NCBI RefSeq assembly: GCF_964204865.1
Contig: NC_135250.1
Location: 6,138,001-6,202,000, forward strand
Direction of reading: 5' to 3'
Origin: Styela clava
Taxonomy: Eukaryota; Chordata; Ascidiacea; Stolidobranchia; Styelidae
Length of the DNA stretch: 64,000 nucleotides
Part shown: positions 21,804-33,867 of the stretch, one piece after another
Position numbering within the stretch: position 1 is the stretch's first letter
Layout of the letters: every line of letters begins with the position of its first letter
The notes under the pieces: model-generated
What the model saw: only the letters and a program-made list of their open reading frames with translations
Told to the model about the DNA's origin: nothing
The model's database searches: none
Position numbers and translations under genes: made by a program

Positions 21804-23197
21804 ATATATAAATCATGGCGTTTACTTTGCAGTGAGTTGCTAGAAAAATAACATGTAGCACCAAATCAACATCACAAATAGTATCAATACATACCGGTAA
21901 TAGTTGAATAATTAAATGGCAATAGAAGAAAGTATAGAATACTTATCAGGTTATAATCACAAATATAAAGTGTTTTGACATGACACTAATGCATTCCAAA
22001 TAATAACTTTGACTAATTTTTTTGCATGGGATGATTTTTTGTACAAAAATCAAATTCAAATTTTACATTTGAAATATTAGTAGCTAAGCTAGTCATATTA
22101 GTTGGCACCAAATCGATTGGTTTTTTTAATTCTAAAAGGAATTACATTCATTCAAAAGGCAGAGGGTACAGAGTCGGTGAAATGATTGCATAAATTGTTA
22201 CCCGTCACCCATTTATTCATTTTGTAAATAAATATCTTCAAATATGATGTCAAACCCAAACCACCAAAAAAATTTAAAAAAACAGTTATACAAATATTTC
22301 ATCTGAAAATTGAGCTGGCCACAATATTGCTGACATTGACAATCATATTTGAAGCAAACCAGACAGTTGGAACATAAGTCACAAAAATCAAATAATTTCC
22401 ACATTTTTCATAGTTTTGGTCCAGGTTTGGTAGAAAATAATTGCTTTGAGGAATTGTTCAATAAATTAATACTGTAGTTTGAGCCGAAAATCAAAATAAC
22501 CTTATTAATACCAAGACTGGCGAATAAGGGTACAATTCCAACAAATAGTATTTATAACGATTTTTTATCAACTGCTGTGTTCTTAAAATTGAATTGTTAT
22601 ATAGCGCATTTATGATTCATGTTATGCAAATATACAATACATGCTACATAAATCAAATTGAGTAGCAAACTGAAAGAATACTAAAATACTGACACTCAAA
22701 TTCAAATCATCAAATAACTTAAGTCGAACCACGATTTTCAAATTGTGATTGAAATGATCAGGTTAGTATTAGAACACTATGACTTCTGAAAACCCGCAAA
22801 ATATATTCAAATGAATCGGGACCAAAAATCCAAGCCATCCTAACAATGTATTATTTTGGGTATGTTTAAAATTAGCATAGGTACATAAAATTAGCAAAAA
22901 TGCTATTATGAGTTTAGAAACTATATTTATATGATTCAGGACCATTTAAGGATAAGAATTTCTCAGTGACATTTGAAATCAGTGGGAACTTTACTGTTGT
23001 ATCATTTCATATATTTCCCCAAACAAAGATTTTTACCAAAATTATTTTTATGGCAAACAAAGACATATTCGGCAACAAAAATATGGCGTATGTGATATTG
23101 AGCAAATTATCAAAATTTAACAGATATATATTATTTACAGATACCATTTAACAGCAATATCATTATTAACAAAACGGCTTCGAATTATAGAAAAGCA
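21804..23197. other. Spacer between GABP-alpha and Nup160
   Basis: About 1.4 kb of AT-rich DNA holding the GABP-alpha 3' UTR and the Nup160 promoter or leader intron. A minus-strand AATAAA (TTTATT on the plus strand) is at 22212-22217. No further gene seen. The gap is too long for a typical zero-spacer operon. Confidence 0.4.
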
Positions 23198-24424
23198 TCA
23201 TTGATTGACAAGACTAGACAATGCGATACCATTTATCATACAGTCGCCATTGACTGGCACAACATTTTGATCAGACGATTGTTCTTTTCGTTTATTCGAA
23301 CAATCAGTTACCATTTTATTCAATTCTCCTGCATCATAACCTAGTAATTCTTTCAAATTGCAAACAAATTTATAAACGAAGCGCTTTGAAGGTACTTTAC
23401 TGATCATATCGCCATCGTAATAATAACGCAGAGCCCGAGAAAGTTTTTCATAATTCATAGTGGGCTTGCCTTTTCTTTCACCCCATTTTTGAGCCACCAT
23501 TTCGGGTTGTAAAAATTTGAATTCCCCTTCATCTCCCAACCACATTATGACGTGTCGTTCGTCTGCGTCTGTTAAAAGTTCCAACAAAAATTGCCAAAGT
23601 TGAATTTGGCCTCCGCTGTTGTGAGAACGTGTACTGATTGGAGCACCTTTGTCTGATGAAATTATAGCCGGCGTTCTTCTTGGAGCCCGCCGTGCGTAAT
23701 TGCCTGATATGTTCGTTTGTTGATCATTTAGAACTAAATTTAAAGCCATATTTTCAGAATCGTTTTCTATTTCTACATTATGTTCACCATCGTTCGTTGA
23801 TAATCTTTTCAAAAACGACAAGTGTGACCATAAAATATTTCCATATGGCAGTTTCACAAAAAATTCTTCAATCGTTAATGAACATAATTTCTTTCCATCC
23901 ATTCTAGAATTTTTAATGACAGAAGCATCTAAATTAAATTCCTTTGCCACCCAGACCATCCAGCGAAATACTTGATCTGATGTCCATTCCATTGGGTCAC
24001 AAGGAATACCAAGTTCCTCTTTATTTTCTGATGAATCTTCGTTATTAGAATGTCCATTTTCTGAGAGTCCACTTTGTTGACCGTTCAACGCTTGAATGTC
24101 TTCATCGGTCATATTTTTCGTAATTTCAACAATAGTCAATCGCCCATTATCAGTTTGTACTCGAATACTGAGTTCGACACTTCCCGAAACCTTTACGCCT
24201 TGCTGATACAAACTCAGTTGTGGATTAAGTGGAATATCTTGTAAATAAATTTCATAATCACTCAAATCCGCAGATTGTAAACGATTTTCAACCAATTGCT
24301 GAATATTCAATATTTCCACTCCAGTATCCAGTTCAATAGTGATAACAGAATCAGTGTGGGATCCATTATGTAACTTCGCTGGCATCCCAGATTTCCGATT
24401 CACTTTTCGTCTTTTTTGTTCCAT
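23198..24424 (-). CDS. GABPA: GA-binding protein alpha chain (ETS transcription factor)
   Basis: A 408-residue ETS factor in one reading frame. GABP-alpha binds GGAA sites and pairs with the ankyrin-repeat GABP-beta to drive housekeeping, ribosomal and nuclear-encoded mitochondrial genes. Three domains are present in the vertebrate order. The OST ubiquitin-like domain is at about 27-92 ([20 protein letters not shown]). The pointed/SAM domain is at about 140-210 ([17 protein letters not shown]). The ETS domain is at about 273-357 ([13 protein letters not shown]) with the recognition helix [13 protein letters not shown], including both DNA-contacting arginines (R330, R333). Then comes the GABP-beta-contacting helix [12 protein letters not shown]. 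Human GABPA is 454 residues; the linker between OST and pointed domains is shorter here. The ATG context is AGAAATGG. There are no coding introns. Confidence 0.95.
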   Translation of the reverse strand: MEQKRRKVNRKSGMPAKLHNGSHTDSVITIELDTGVEILNIQQLVENRLQSADLSDYEIYLQDIPLNPQLSLYQQGVKVSGSVELSIRVQTDNGRLTIVEITKNMTDEDIQALNGQQSGLSENGHSNNEDSSENKEELGIPCDPMEWTSDQVFRWMVWVAKEFNLDASVIKNSRMDGKKLCSLTIEEFFVKLPYGNILWSHLSFLKRLSTNDGEHNVEIENDSENMALNLVLNDQQTNISGNYARRAPRRTPAIISSDKGAPISTRSHNSGGQIQLWQFLLELLTDADERHVIMWLGDEGEFKFLQPEMVAQKWGERKGKPTMNYEKLSRALRYYYDGDMISKVPSKRFVYKFVCNLKELLGYDAGELNKMVTDCSNKRKEQSSDQNVVPVNGDCMINGIALSSLVNQ

Positions 24425-25964
24425 TTCTATTTAGTTTAGACAAGTGAGATTATTCTATGACTGTATAACATAAAACATTTCAGGAAATTAGCGAAAACCA
24501 TATCTTTACTGGTAACGTTATATTATTAAGAATAATATTATGCTTGGCATACCGCTACCACTTCACCAAATGATAGTTCATACACAGTATACAGGTATAT
24601 CAGAACAAACGAATGACCTTCATCGCTAATTCTGTAACTGGTTAGCTAAACGAATACCGGTACCGGTATGGTTTATGCTGGAAACTAGGTGAGAATTGTT
24701 GACTGGCCAATTCGTCCCAGTTCTATCACAACATAATTTTTCCTATTCTTAAGATATTTATATCTACATACTGGTATTCTACTATTAATCTACCGTATAT
24801 ACGTATACGCAGATATGAATAGTAAATAAACAGATGAATAAAACTGCTGAACTAGAGTTCAAAAAAACTTCAAAATTTGGGTGAGCGAACACGTACTACT
24901 TCTTTTATCAATACCTTTCCATCTAAAATCTGTACGTTTCAAACCTTACTCGGGGTTTAGTTCGCTCTCCCGATTCTATAATCAGTTACTTTTATCTTAT
25001 TATTTCTGATTATGGAGTCGAAATAAACTTATAACCTAAATATATACTTTTACTTATTTTCGAATAATATTAGAATGTTGAATTTTTTTTTAAATGGATC
25101 CACAATGTGGATTATTCAAGAAGTAAACAATCGATAAATTAAGTATAAATAAAGACATATTGTGTACCACAAGTGAACAAACATTAAGAACATATATATC
25201 AGTAATATCAAAATAATTCCATTAGATATAAGAAGTTAGCCATGCTTAACCCAACAAGAGAGATATGCTCAAATATATGGACACGTTTGAAGTAAATGAA
25301 AGTAATATCCTTCTAAAGAAAATTTTTATCTTCATGCACTGAAAATTTCAGAGCAATACATACATTGGTCCAGGAATTAAAGAGAAAAGCGACTTTATAG
25401 GATTAGGTAACAAGTGGACGTGGCTTTCCACACGTTTTCTCACCACTGAGGAGGCGGAGGCACTGCCTCCACCCCTAATGCCACTTCCCAAAAAATTCCC
25501 GTTACCCGGGCAAACGGTCTCTAAACGCCAAAACAGCTCGTGTGACTAGATCGATGACTTGATTGACAGGTAGCCTACTCCGGGCCACTAAAAGCCTGTT
25601 TTGTCCCACTTTCAATGTGAATTGAAATACTAAGTGATTTAAATCACTTATCCATTACGGTACCAGAGCAAAATAAAAATAAATATCGATTCCCCGATAA
25701 TCATATGCGGTAACTAACCAGTACCTGAAATTCGTTCGAAGAACGGTTCTTCCTTGTCATATAAGAACTCAATTTATTTCCTCTTATCAAATAAAAAAAA
25801 AATAAGGTAGGCAACAAAATTTATGTTGTTTACATCAGAACTGTAACGAAAAGCTGAGAGCGTAATTCACTGCGGTACCTTACCAGTACTGCAGGGGTCT
25901 GGTATAGTTTAGTACCACATCCACTTCTAGTTGGCCTGGCTCATCAATTTTTGCATATGTCAAT
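24425..25964. other. GABP-alpha upstream region
   Basis: No gene. Contains the double palindrome TACCGGTACCGGTA at 24655-24668 and a more GC-rich stretch at about 25420-25640, with a short self-complementary run near 25455. The region probably holds the GABP-alpha promoter; no TATA box is evident. Confidence 0.35.
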
Positions 25965-26263
25965 CCTAACCCCCACCTGACTACGTCACCGAAAAATTAC
26001 GTCATTCCTACATCACAGTGGCGCAATAAGGCCCACCGAAGTATGCGGATGGTCGTCCAAAGCACGCAGACAATCACCAGAAATCGAGCAAGCTATTTCT
26101 CTCGTTTTCTCGTCGCAACGATCACGATAGGAGAAAGATCGCGTTATCGGCGGCGCATATGCTATTTTGGGCGATCGTAATTATACTTTGGCAATCCCTA
26201 TGACGTGATGGTGACGTCGTAGTGACGTAATTTTTGGATGGCATAGTCAGGTGGGGGGTTAGG
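25965..26263. repeat. 299-bp terminal-inverted-repeat element
   Basis: The left end CCTAACCCCCACCTGACTAC and the right end inverse (TAGTCAGGTGGGGGGTTAGG) match, and a second inner pair matches (AAAAATTACGTCA / TGACGTAATTTTT). The interior is GC-richer than its surroundings and has no long open frame. It looks like a MITE. The bases outside both ends (AAT) are too short to fix the target duplication. Confidence 0.65.
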
Positions 26264-26504
26264 AATAAGATATCGTCACGCTAATAACCGAATTGCGTAA
26301 GTCATTTTTAGCAGTTTTGAGAAAAACGTAAAAAACTTTCTAATGATATTGTTATGTCATTGAGAGTCAATAATTTGTCATGGTTCAATATTTTGATCGT
26401 AGCTGGATTTAAGTTAATTTGTATGACGCAGTTAAATGACGTCATAATGGCGCACTGTGACTTGGGCAGAAATGTGACTGTGACTTGGGGACATACGCAA
26501 TTTT

Positions 26505-26647
26505 GGGGGCTCCTGAAGTATGCGAACCAAGTTGGCGGACATCGGAATGTAATATGTGTACTAGGTTAGGGTTAGGCCATAATTTTAGGTACAAATACTA
26601 CGAGAGGCACTTGGCTAGTCTTTGAACTCATAGTAGGACTAAAATCG
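26505..26647. repeat. Half copy of the GGCGCTCC family
   Basis: Begins GGGGGCTCCTGAAGTATGCG, then TTGGCGGACAT, GTACTAGGTTAGG and GGCCATAATTTTAGGTAC, the same order as the left half of the copy at 16594. The right arm is missing. Confidence 0.55.
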
Positions 26648-26867
26648 ATCGATGTTGTTGTAGGACTATCATCGATCACCATTTGCTATTCCAGACAAAC
26701 ACCTATTAAAAGCAGAAAACCTTATGACATGTTTCCTCGATGTACGCTTCAATAATATCATTGGCGTAGTTGAACCGCCCAAACCTGGAACTTTGCTGAG
26801 TCTGAAAAAGTCTAGAGTTTGGTAAACGGGACGCGTGTAGAGCGCAACTCCTGGAATTCCTTTAGGG

Positions 26868-27973
26868 CAAGGTTTCCCATCCCGAGTCCGCGGTCTCAAA
26901 TGAGTCCGCAACGAGCCAGAAATTCACTGCGGGCTGCAAACGTTTTTGCGAAACTCAACTATCAGCCCAATAATACGTTGGAATTTACATAAAACATGAA
27001 AGGCAAGTTTATCCACATAGCATTATTCGAGTCAATAATTACTGCTTAATGAGTAGGACTGGGCATATATTCGAATATTAAACTATTAGAATAGCAATTT
27101 ACTGTTCGAAAATTTGGTAACAGGTGACGAAAACACCTTCCGACGAAAACACGAGTCTGCACACGCTTCGATAGAGTTCGCGAGTTCGAACAACAAGAAA
27201 TAAATTATTTTTTTTGGTAGGTGGCAATTGTGGCAACCTAAATTTTCTAAATTGAAAAGCGGCAATACAAATAACTAAAAATAGAACGGATAACACCATT
27301 AGTTTCGTTTTATAATTGTACGAACAGCTCAGAATATAATCGGGCACTTTATCATATTGATATTTTCTGAGTAGTATTGCTTTTATTTCGTCAACACAAT
27401 TGCAGATTAAAATCATCACAATTAACTTAATAGTAAAGCAAGGCGATGAATATGTATTTTTGATTTACTAATAAACTTTAAATATATTTTTAACAAGTGT
27501 ACTTTCTGGAACTTTACACAGCAGAAAGTAAGATTTTTTAAACGGGATAACAAATTCGCAAGATCGCAAAAATTATGTATCAAAACTAAATATAATCGGG
27601 CAATATATTCTCACATTATTATGTTCGCAGATTGCCGTGGCCTTTTAAAGAAGTAATGCTTTCATATTGTCGTAAGTCGTCGCAACCGCGAGTTACCATG
27701 AACACAATAAATTAAAATAGAAAGACATTTTAAATTCTCGTCGTTGTCATGAACTGAATATTGTGCGACAGAAACGGCCATTATACACTAAAAAAGTCGG
27801 CTCTTTTAAAGAACGTGTAATTGCGACGAATTTTCGATTTTGAAATTTTAATGTTGTGTTCGGGTTTATTGCTTCTTCACACAGAGTACGATTGCAATAA
27901 ACGATCCTTGAGTCCGCAAAGGTTTTCGCCAGTGAGAAAACAGTCCGCGACCAAGAAAGGTTGGGAAACGCTG
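26868..27973. mobile_element. hAT-type non-autonomous transposon with exact 8-bp target duplication
   Basis: A 1106-bp element flanked by the direct repeat CTTTAGGG at 26860-26867 and 27974-27981. The termini are CAAGGTTTCCCATCC and, inverted, GGTTGGGAAACGCTG. The 8-bp duplication and CA(G)-type ends are diagnostic of hAT insertion. Sub-terminal motifs GAGTCCGCGG and AGTCCGCGACC recur. The minus-strand open frame 27099-27419 (106 codons) has no transposase motif and is broken in the related copy at 15193-16462, so I do not call a gene. It would need a transposase supplied from elsewhere. Confidence 0.85.
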
Positions 27974-27981
27974 CTTTAGGG

Positions 27982-29464
27982 TGACAGTAGTTCCAGTGTA
28001 TGAAGGGGATGAGACAGTCTGGGGTAGGACAGGGGGTCGAGGATAGGTAGAGTATGTGTTTTTTATCTCAATTGATTTATGTTCAGCAAGAATCTACTCA
28101 TTCTACTGTGTAGAAATGCCCCTCTACTCGCTAAACAAAAATTGTATTGACTTTGGAATACTGGCTATTCTGCTGCCCCAGTACACAGGTTCACAAGAAG
28201 TCATGAATATTAACGATGCTCCTTTTCGAAGACGAAGGGCCGTTGTTTGTCGTATATTTGAGTCGTCTCATCGGTGTTCCTCTCCTATCCAATACATAAA
28301 AATTGCTACAAATGTGACCCTGCCTCCGATTGCCTTTATTGGACACGTCAGTGTACTAATGATCGATTCAATATTATGTTGTTGTTCTTGTTCATACTCT
28401 TCTTCTTCTTCGTCATGATAAAATCGCTTTTCTTTTCTAATACTGCACCAATTGCTTTGAAATTTTCAGTGATTAAAGATTAATTTTTTTGACAGAAGGC
28501 TATTACTTTTATTTATTTCAACAATTTCTGTGGACTGCAAGAGATTCGTTTTTTATGTGTCAAAATAAAAAAATAGCGACACTTTGTCATGTGTACATAT
28601 ATTTAAGCAGAGCTCTCTTGTTATCGTTGAGCATGTAAAATTCGATATTTTACACATAATTAGCAACTAGAACTACGATTTAAACTCAACGCTGCCACTA
28701 ACGTTGCAAAACACTTCAACACTAATGACTAAAATGCGCAATAGAAATGACGGGAAAAGCGACATGAACTGCATCATTCACTCACTCACGACTCATGACT
28801 AAAAAGTAGACACTACAGGAAAATAAGTAGGCCTATATGGTTATTTTGACTTCATAATCAGCATAAAAGATTAATAAAAAAACAAAGTAAACTGATTACA
28901 GGACAAGACCAATACAAAAGGGCGGGAACTAGGCTACTGAAAGAGCCAAAAATATGAATTCTAAAAATTTCACTAAAAGGGCGCCTGTGAACCCTGTAAA
29001 ATTGCAGCAAACATAAGGGCGCCTGTGAATCCTGTAAAATTGCAGCAAACATGGGAAAAGCGGGACTACGGGAAGATCTAAATATTCATTGTTGCAAATA
29101 AAAAGGGAGAGAGAAGGAGATTTTCTGCCACAAAACAAGGTCAACTCAACACTATTGAAAACATAAGAAGTAAATAATTTGATAGTGATTGAAATTTTTT
29201 TGGGGTCAGGTGTATGTTGGTCGTCGGGTGCACTGTGCAGCACCAATAAAGAACCGAGAATCTCGCTGGAGATTACCAGTGCAAATGTCCGCGAGTGCAA
29301 TTTGTATGCGGGTGCTAAATCTGTGGTTGCAAATTTGCGAATGCAAATGGCTGGTACAAATTTGTTGTCACTAATATTCAAAATCCAAAATAATAATTTT
29401 TTTTTTTTCAAATTTCGTCACTCTTCTGTTGGTCTTTCGTGCAAAAATCAAAATCCGCACTATT
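27982..29464. other. Intergenic DNA with a short tandem duplication
   Basis: No gene supported. The plus-strand open frame 28056-28418 (120 codons) lacks any recognisable domain and ends in a low-complexity Ser-rich stretch. A 38-bp tandem pair is at 28979-29054. Phrases shared with the repeat near 14300 occur at about 29270-29365. Confidence 0.35.
28979..29054. repeat. 38-bp direct tandem duplication
   Basis: Two adjacent copies of a unit beginning GGGCGCCTGTGAA and ending GCAGCAAACAT, starting at 28979 and 29017. They differ at only a few positions. Confidence 0.85.
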
Positions 29465-29472
29465 GTTTATAC

Positions 29473-30257
29473 CAGTGGTTCCCAAACTTTTTAGGGTCGG
29501 GACCCACTATTTATTACCACAGCTTATGGCGAACCAGCACTTAACTTTGATTTTTATTTTTTTTTATGACATGACACAGCACACAGCAATGGCTAATCAT
29601 CGCAAAACTACTGTGTTTCCTCGAAAATAAGACCTGGTCTGAAAATAAGATAATAATTTTAATTTCCAAAATGATTTAAATCAAACCCTACCCTTAAAAT
29701 AAATTTAAAATGTGTGGGAGAATAGAGGTTCATTGGCCTGAGGTAAGGTGAAGATCACACCACTATTCAAGATTGTGTGATATCACAATTATGATATTTG
29801 TCGCTTGATTTTTGTATGGAAAATACAAATAAAAACAATGAATGTCGGTTTTTATATAATGTTTAGTAAAAAATCTTGTGATTTTCTACAATGTAATTTT
29901 ATTTTTGATAAATGAACGCAAAAGACCTCTTCCAAATAAAAACCATAGTGTTATTCTTCAAAAGAAAATAAATCTAAATTCTGTCTAAATTTTGGGGAAA
30001 CACGGTAAGAAGTGCTGTACAGTGTACAAAACTGCTATGCGTAAAAAAAAAACATTCTTTGAGTAGCAAATTTTTTTTTTTTGAGAAGATCGTAAAAAAG
30101 AAACTTTCACAGATTAGAATTTAAATTCAATTTATTTTGTTTTTTTGAAGATTTACGTATTCGAGTCGCCACCGATCCTAATAACCAGTATAATTAACCA
30201 AAGCTTTCTACATCTTTTCACGACCCACTAAGATGACCCATAGTTTGGGAACCGCTG
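29473..30257. mobile_element. hAT-type non-autonomous transposon with exact 8-bp target duplication
   Basis: A 785-bp element bounded by CAGTGGTTCCCAAAC at 29473-29487 and the inverse GTTTGGGAACCGCTG at 30243-30257. It is flanked by the direct repeat GTTTATAC (29465-29472 and 30258-30265). The sub-terminal sequence CCCACTA recurs at both ends. There is no transposase open frame. A second, TA-flanked element is inserted inside it. Confidence 0.9.
29609..30007. mobile_element. Nested TA-flanked miniature inverted-repeat element
   Basis: Inside the 29473-30257 element. The ends read TACTGTGTTTCCTCGAAAAT and, inverted, TTTTGGGGAAACACGGTA: about 24 bp of imperfect inverted repeat beginning and ending in TA, as expected for insertion at a TA dinucleotide (Tc1/mariner-like or similar). 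About 400 bp, AT-rich, non-coding. Confidence 0.7.
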
Positions 30258-30265
30258 GTTTATAC

Positions 30266-31696
30266 CATATGCATTCTTGTATGACACAGTAATCAGTTGT
30301 CAGCTTCAGAGAGTTTCTCGTCATATTTATTTTATTTCTGTTCCCTGTCACAAAGTGATATGTTTTTGCACATTTAGTGCTTTTATGTTCCAAGTTAAAC
30401 CCGTATTTAAAGTGTTGGCAACTTCCATGAATTTTGCCAATTGATTTGTTTAGTGGTTTAGTATGTTGTCAATTTTGTATCACAGCGCAGTTCAAAATAT
30501 CGCATCTTTCCTCCTAAATTCTCCTCATCTTTCCGCGTATTTCTACAATTAAAAAATAATAGCTTACGAGTAAGGAGATTTATGCTTTAAATTTGAATTT
30601 TGCCTTTTTTTACAAAAGATTGGAATTTTTAAATAACAAATGAAAAGCGAGTCAAAGGTTAGAAGATTGGTTTATTAGGTCAAAGGTTAGAGGGTGGATT
30701 GATTGACAAGCGTGGGATACTTGGCGACGGATAGCAAATGTTCTGATGTCGCCACGTTGATTCGGTTGTCTTTGTTGGTTTGTCTTGTTCTATATTGATA
30801 TATCTGTATATAATAGTATAAAGGATTATGACAATGACTTCTTGCGTCTCTAATGACTCCTGCAACAACAATAGAGGTGAAAGTTTGTTTACAAAAGACA
30901 TCGACAAACTTCAACTTATGGTAGGCTAAGTTCTGAAGTTTGTTTGCTGTTTTGATGGTGAATAAATTTGTTTCTCCGTCCCACTTTTTTAAAAATATAC
31001 CTTACATCTGTTAATAACGACATACAGGCAAAGACTATTTAACAATGAAACTTGTTCTGTAATTTGCTGAGCTGATTATGTCTGTATGTACCGTATCGGT
31101 ACCGGTACGATAATCTTGCTGGTTTCATTTCTCATACTGTAATAGAGGAATAATACGGTAGTAACCAAACAAAAACATGATTTGTATAAAGAATAAGCTA
31201 TTTTATTGTTTTTACTCTTTTCTTTAATTTTGGAATGAATGTGATGTACGTAGGCTACACTTTGTATTTTCAATATGTAAAAAAATAAACTACTGACTGA
31301 ATTTTATTTTTTTATGTGTGAAATCGTGTGTCAGGGTTATTCAGAACTTAGCTGATTTAGTGGCTTTTATTTATACTTTTAGTCTACCCAACAATCTCAT
31401 TCCTATCTAAAATGAGTTTTAGAATGTGTGATGTAAATGTTTATAACTGCAAGGCATCATTTAATTATGAATATTGCAAATGTTGCCCTCATGATTGTCA
31501 TCAAGAAATAAGATACCGACACATGCCAAACTAGAATTTGAAGAGACTTTTGTACCAAAATTAAAGCACTGTACAATTTTGATAAATTCTATGTTGTTTG
31601 AATATTATTTTTTCTTTAATGCAATTTTTTCAGAACTCCAGCTCTTTTGCTAATTGTTTGTATATTTACCAGCTTATGACTATACTTTCTATTCAG
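30266..31696. other. AT-rich DNA upstream of the first visible smoothelin-like exon
   Basis: No convincing exon. The gene starting at 31697 must have at least one earlier exon, ending in phase 0; I could not identify it here or further left. The overlapping minus-strand frames at 30680-30914 show no motif. A palindromic TCGGTACCGGTAC lies at 31097-31109. Confidence 0.3.
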
Positions 31697-31769
31697 TTCA
31701 AAAATGCGTCAAATGCAGAAGAGAGGATTGCAATAAGGCAATCCATTCAGCGTATCAGATCAATGCAAG
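31697..31769 (+). CDS. Smoothelin-like gene, exon A (smoothelin-type helix motif)
   Basis: A TTTCTATTCAG acceptor ends at 31696. It encodes NAEERIAIRQSIQRIRSMQ, which matches the EERKLIRAAIRRVR-type helix of smoothelins, actin-associated proteins with a C-terminal calponin-homology domain. The exon enters in phase 0 and leaves one base over (donor GTGGGG at 31770, less typical). Upstream exons should encode the start of this helix and the N terminus. The identification rests on one short motif, so it is tentative; other coiled-coil proteins with an EERxxIR pattern remain possible. Confidence 0.5.
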
Positions 31770-32180
31770 GTGGGGAAATTTGAATGTCAACAAGATGATA
31801 TTGAATCTAATATTTTATCTTATTCATTCTTCTAAACATTCGACTGTATTGTGTTGTTAAGTTCAGTCATGTTATACTTACAACTTTAGGATAAAAAGTG
31901 ATTTTCATATTCATCTCCGGGAATAGAAAGCTAATAAAATGACCCAATTGGATGGTGAACCATGGCCTTTCTATAGAATACAAATCAATGTCTACTATAT
32001 GAATAGTCAATCATTTTTTGTTCCTGATGCATGAACTCAGTCTTTTTAACTTGGGTAATTTCTATTTCCCCATTTGTGTATGTATAGGTTATATGTTCAT
32101 CTTTTCTATTGGCATATAACAACTCATAATTCAGTATTTGTGACAGAGATGATTCAAAATTTCCAAGTGTTGATTTTTAG

Positions 32181-32576
32181 ATACTTTTAGTGCAACTCAA
32201 GTCAACAGGCGAAGTTATCGACGAAGTAAAAGAATGTCAAAGAATGAAACTGACAGTATTGGATATCAAAATGTAGAACAAGCTGTTGATAAAGAGCAAG
32301 AACTTGGAAATCTGCACTCTCACGTTCATTCGTCACACCAAAAGAGTTGCTCATCAGGAGAAGATATGAATAAAATATCTGCTTCGATAAAGGGTAGAAA
32401 CGAATGTCTAAATTCAACACAACAAGAAATGATAAGAACTGATATGAATAAAAATGCATCAGAAAATGGGCAACATACAGAATTAAAGAATGATTTACCT
32501 CAAGTATTTGTTAGAAACTCAAGTACTAGAAGGAACAGAAGATCAAGAAAAAGCTCAGCATTGTCTTCAGATCAAG
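32181..32576 (+). CDS. Smoothelin-like gene, exon B
   Basis: The acceptor TTGATTTTTAG ends at 32180 and the donor GTAAAA begins at 32577. Its 396 bases take in one carried base and pass one on, so the frame continues from exon A (joined Asp codon, then TFSATQVNRRSYRRSKR). The peptide is polar and probably disordered, with a basic start, Ser/Asn/Gln-rich middle and a basic patch near the end (STRRNRRSRKSS), compatible with the variable linker of smoothelins. An ATG at 32234 could act as an internal start. The open frame running past 32576 into the intron is not used in this model. Confidence 0.6.
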
Positions 32577-32897
32577 GTAAAATTACAAATTTCACGAACA
32601 AAATGGAGACTAAATGTCAAAATCTTCAATTAGTATCTATGCTGGAGGGTAATATGCAATTATTGTTATATGGGACTGGCTATAGTTTAATTTTAAATTT
32701 ATACGGCATTGAGAATTTATACGGCATTCATGGTCAGGACCATTTTGTCTGTATGGTTGTTCACAAAAGGCTTTGCTCTTTGATAGAAAGGTTTGGGAGC
32801 AAATTTAGAAAACCGGATTACAGTTACATAAATTTACCTTTCATTTTGTAAGTGTAAGTAGATTTTAAAACTATTAAGTTTTCTTACATATTTTTAG

Positions 32898-32953
32898 ATG
32901 ACGGAAAAGGAAATATTCCAAAAATTAGGGCAATTCATGAAGAGAGTGATGAA
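32898..32953 (+). CDS. Smoothelin-like gene, exon C
   Basis: A small 56-base exon between CATATTTTTAG (ending 32897) and GTGAGT (starting 32954). With the base carried from exon B it encodes DDGKGNIPKIRAIHEESDE and ends in phase 0. The phase match and good splice sites on both sides are the evidence; it is too short to show a domain. Confidence 0.55.
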
Positions 32954-33867
32954 GTGAGTACATTTATTGAAAGCCATTTATTAATTCATGAATCTCATTC
33001 ATTGAGTGAAACAGGTTCCTAGACCCTTGACAAAATAAATTTTGAGATAGACTCTCTGACACTTAGTCCCTAAATTGCTCTGGTACTAGATAGTTGCCAT
33101 GTGAAAAAAATTTATTTCAAAGATCATTTCCTATTTTATATTTTATTGTCCTCATCAACTTTATACTGACAGATCGGTTGAATTAGTACTATCGCCACTA
33201 GATGGCACAAGAGTTCTTTTGTTTGGGGCCTGAAGAAAAATATCGTCATAGTGCAAGTCTCAATGTCCAACGGTTGATGATATTATTCAATATACCATCT
33301 CTACCTAAACATCAAACTACATGCCACAATTGTAAACTCAACGTATTCCTAACAATTCTAGTTTCATCACACCATGATACTATCAGTCATACATTATAAC
33401 ATTTTAATAGTTCAAGTGAAGTCCATGAATCTAAAAACAAATATATGATTAACTAATTCCATACCCCACATAGACTGGTAACAGGACGAGAGGCCGGGGT
33501 TCGCTACATCATTAAGTAGTCCTATCGCATTTCCTCTCCCCCGGGATAAATACCGGTATGTAAATCTTATCCTAATAGAAACAACCAACGTTCTTGAAGG
33601 CATGTCAAAGTTCACACAAAATGACATTCTGGACATTACACAAATATTTATGATTTGCTTGGATATGTTATTTATGGATATGTTTATTGCTAAAAAACAA
33701 ACAGTTATGGATACGATGTAGATCTGCTGGTCGTTTGGCTAAATTATTTCTTGGCATTTTCTAGACAAACAATGGAGCAAGTTTTATCTGAGTCATATTG
33801 GGTCCGAAAATTTGCCAAAAATTTACTGTGATATTTTTCTTCGCGAAAACACTTTATTCTTTCACGC

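Noticed and set aside
17537..24424. Nup160 and GABP-alpha as an operon
   Set aside because: The 1.4-kb gap, a possible poly(A) signal in it and a separate acceptor before Nup160 argue for independent transcripts, although trans-splicing leaves a small doubt.
27099..27419. 106-codon minus-strand frame inside the hAT-type element
   Set aside because: No hAT transposase motif, and the matching region of the copy at 15193-16462 carries stops, so it is probably a chance frame in a non-autonomous element.
28056..28418. 120-codon plus-strand frame
   Set aside because: No recognisable domain, low-complexity Ser end, no splice context and repeat-rich surroundings.
28929..29544. Overlapping 121- and 160-codon frames on opposite strands
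   Set aside because: They run through the 38-bp tandem duplication, a dispersed repeat and into the end of the hAT-type element. Composition is not protein-like.
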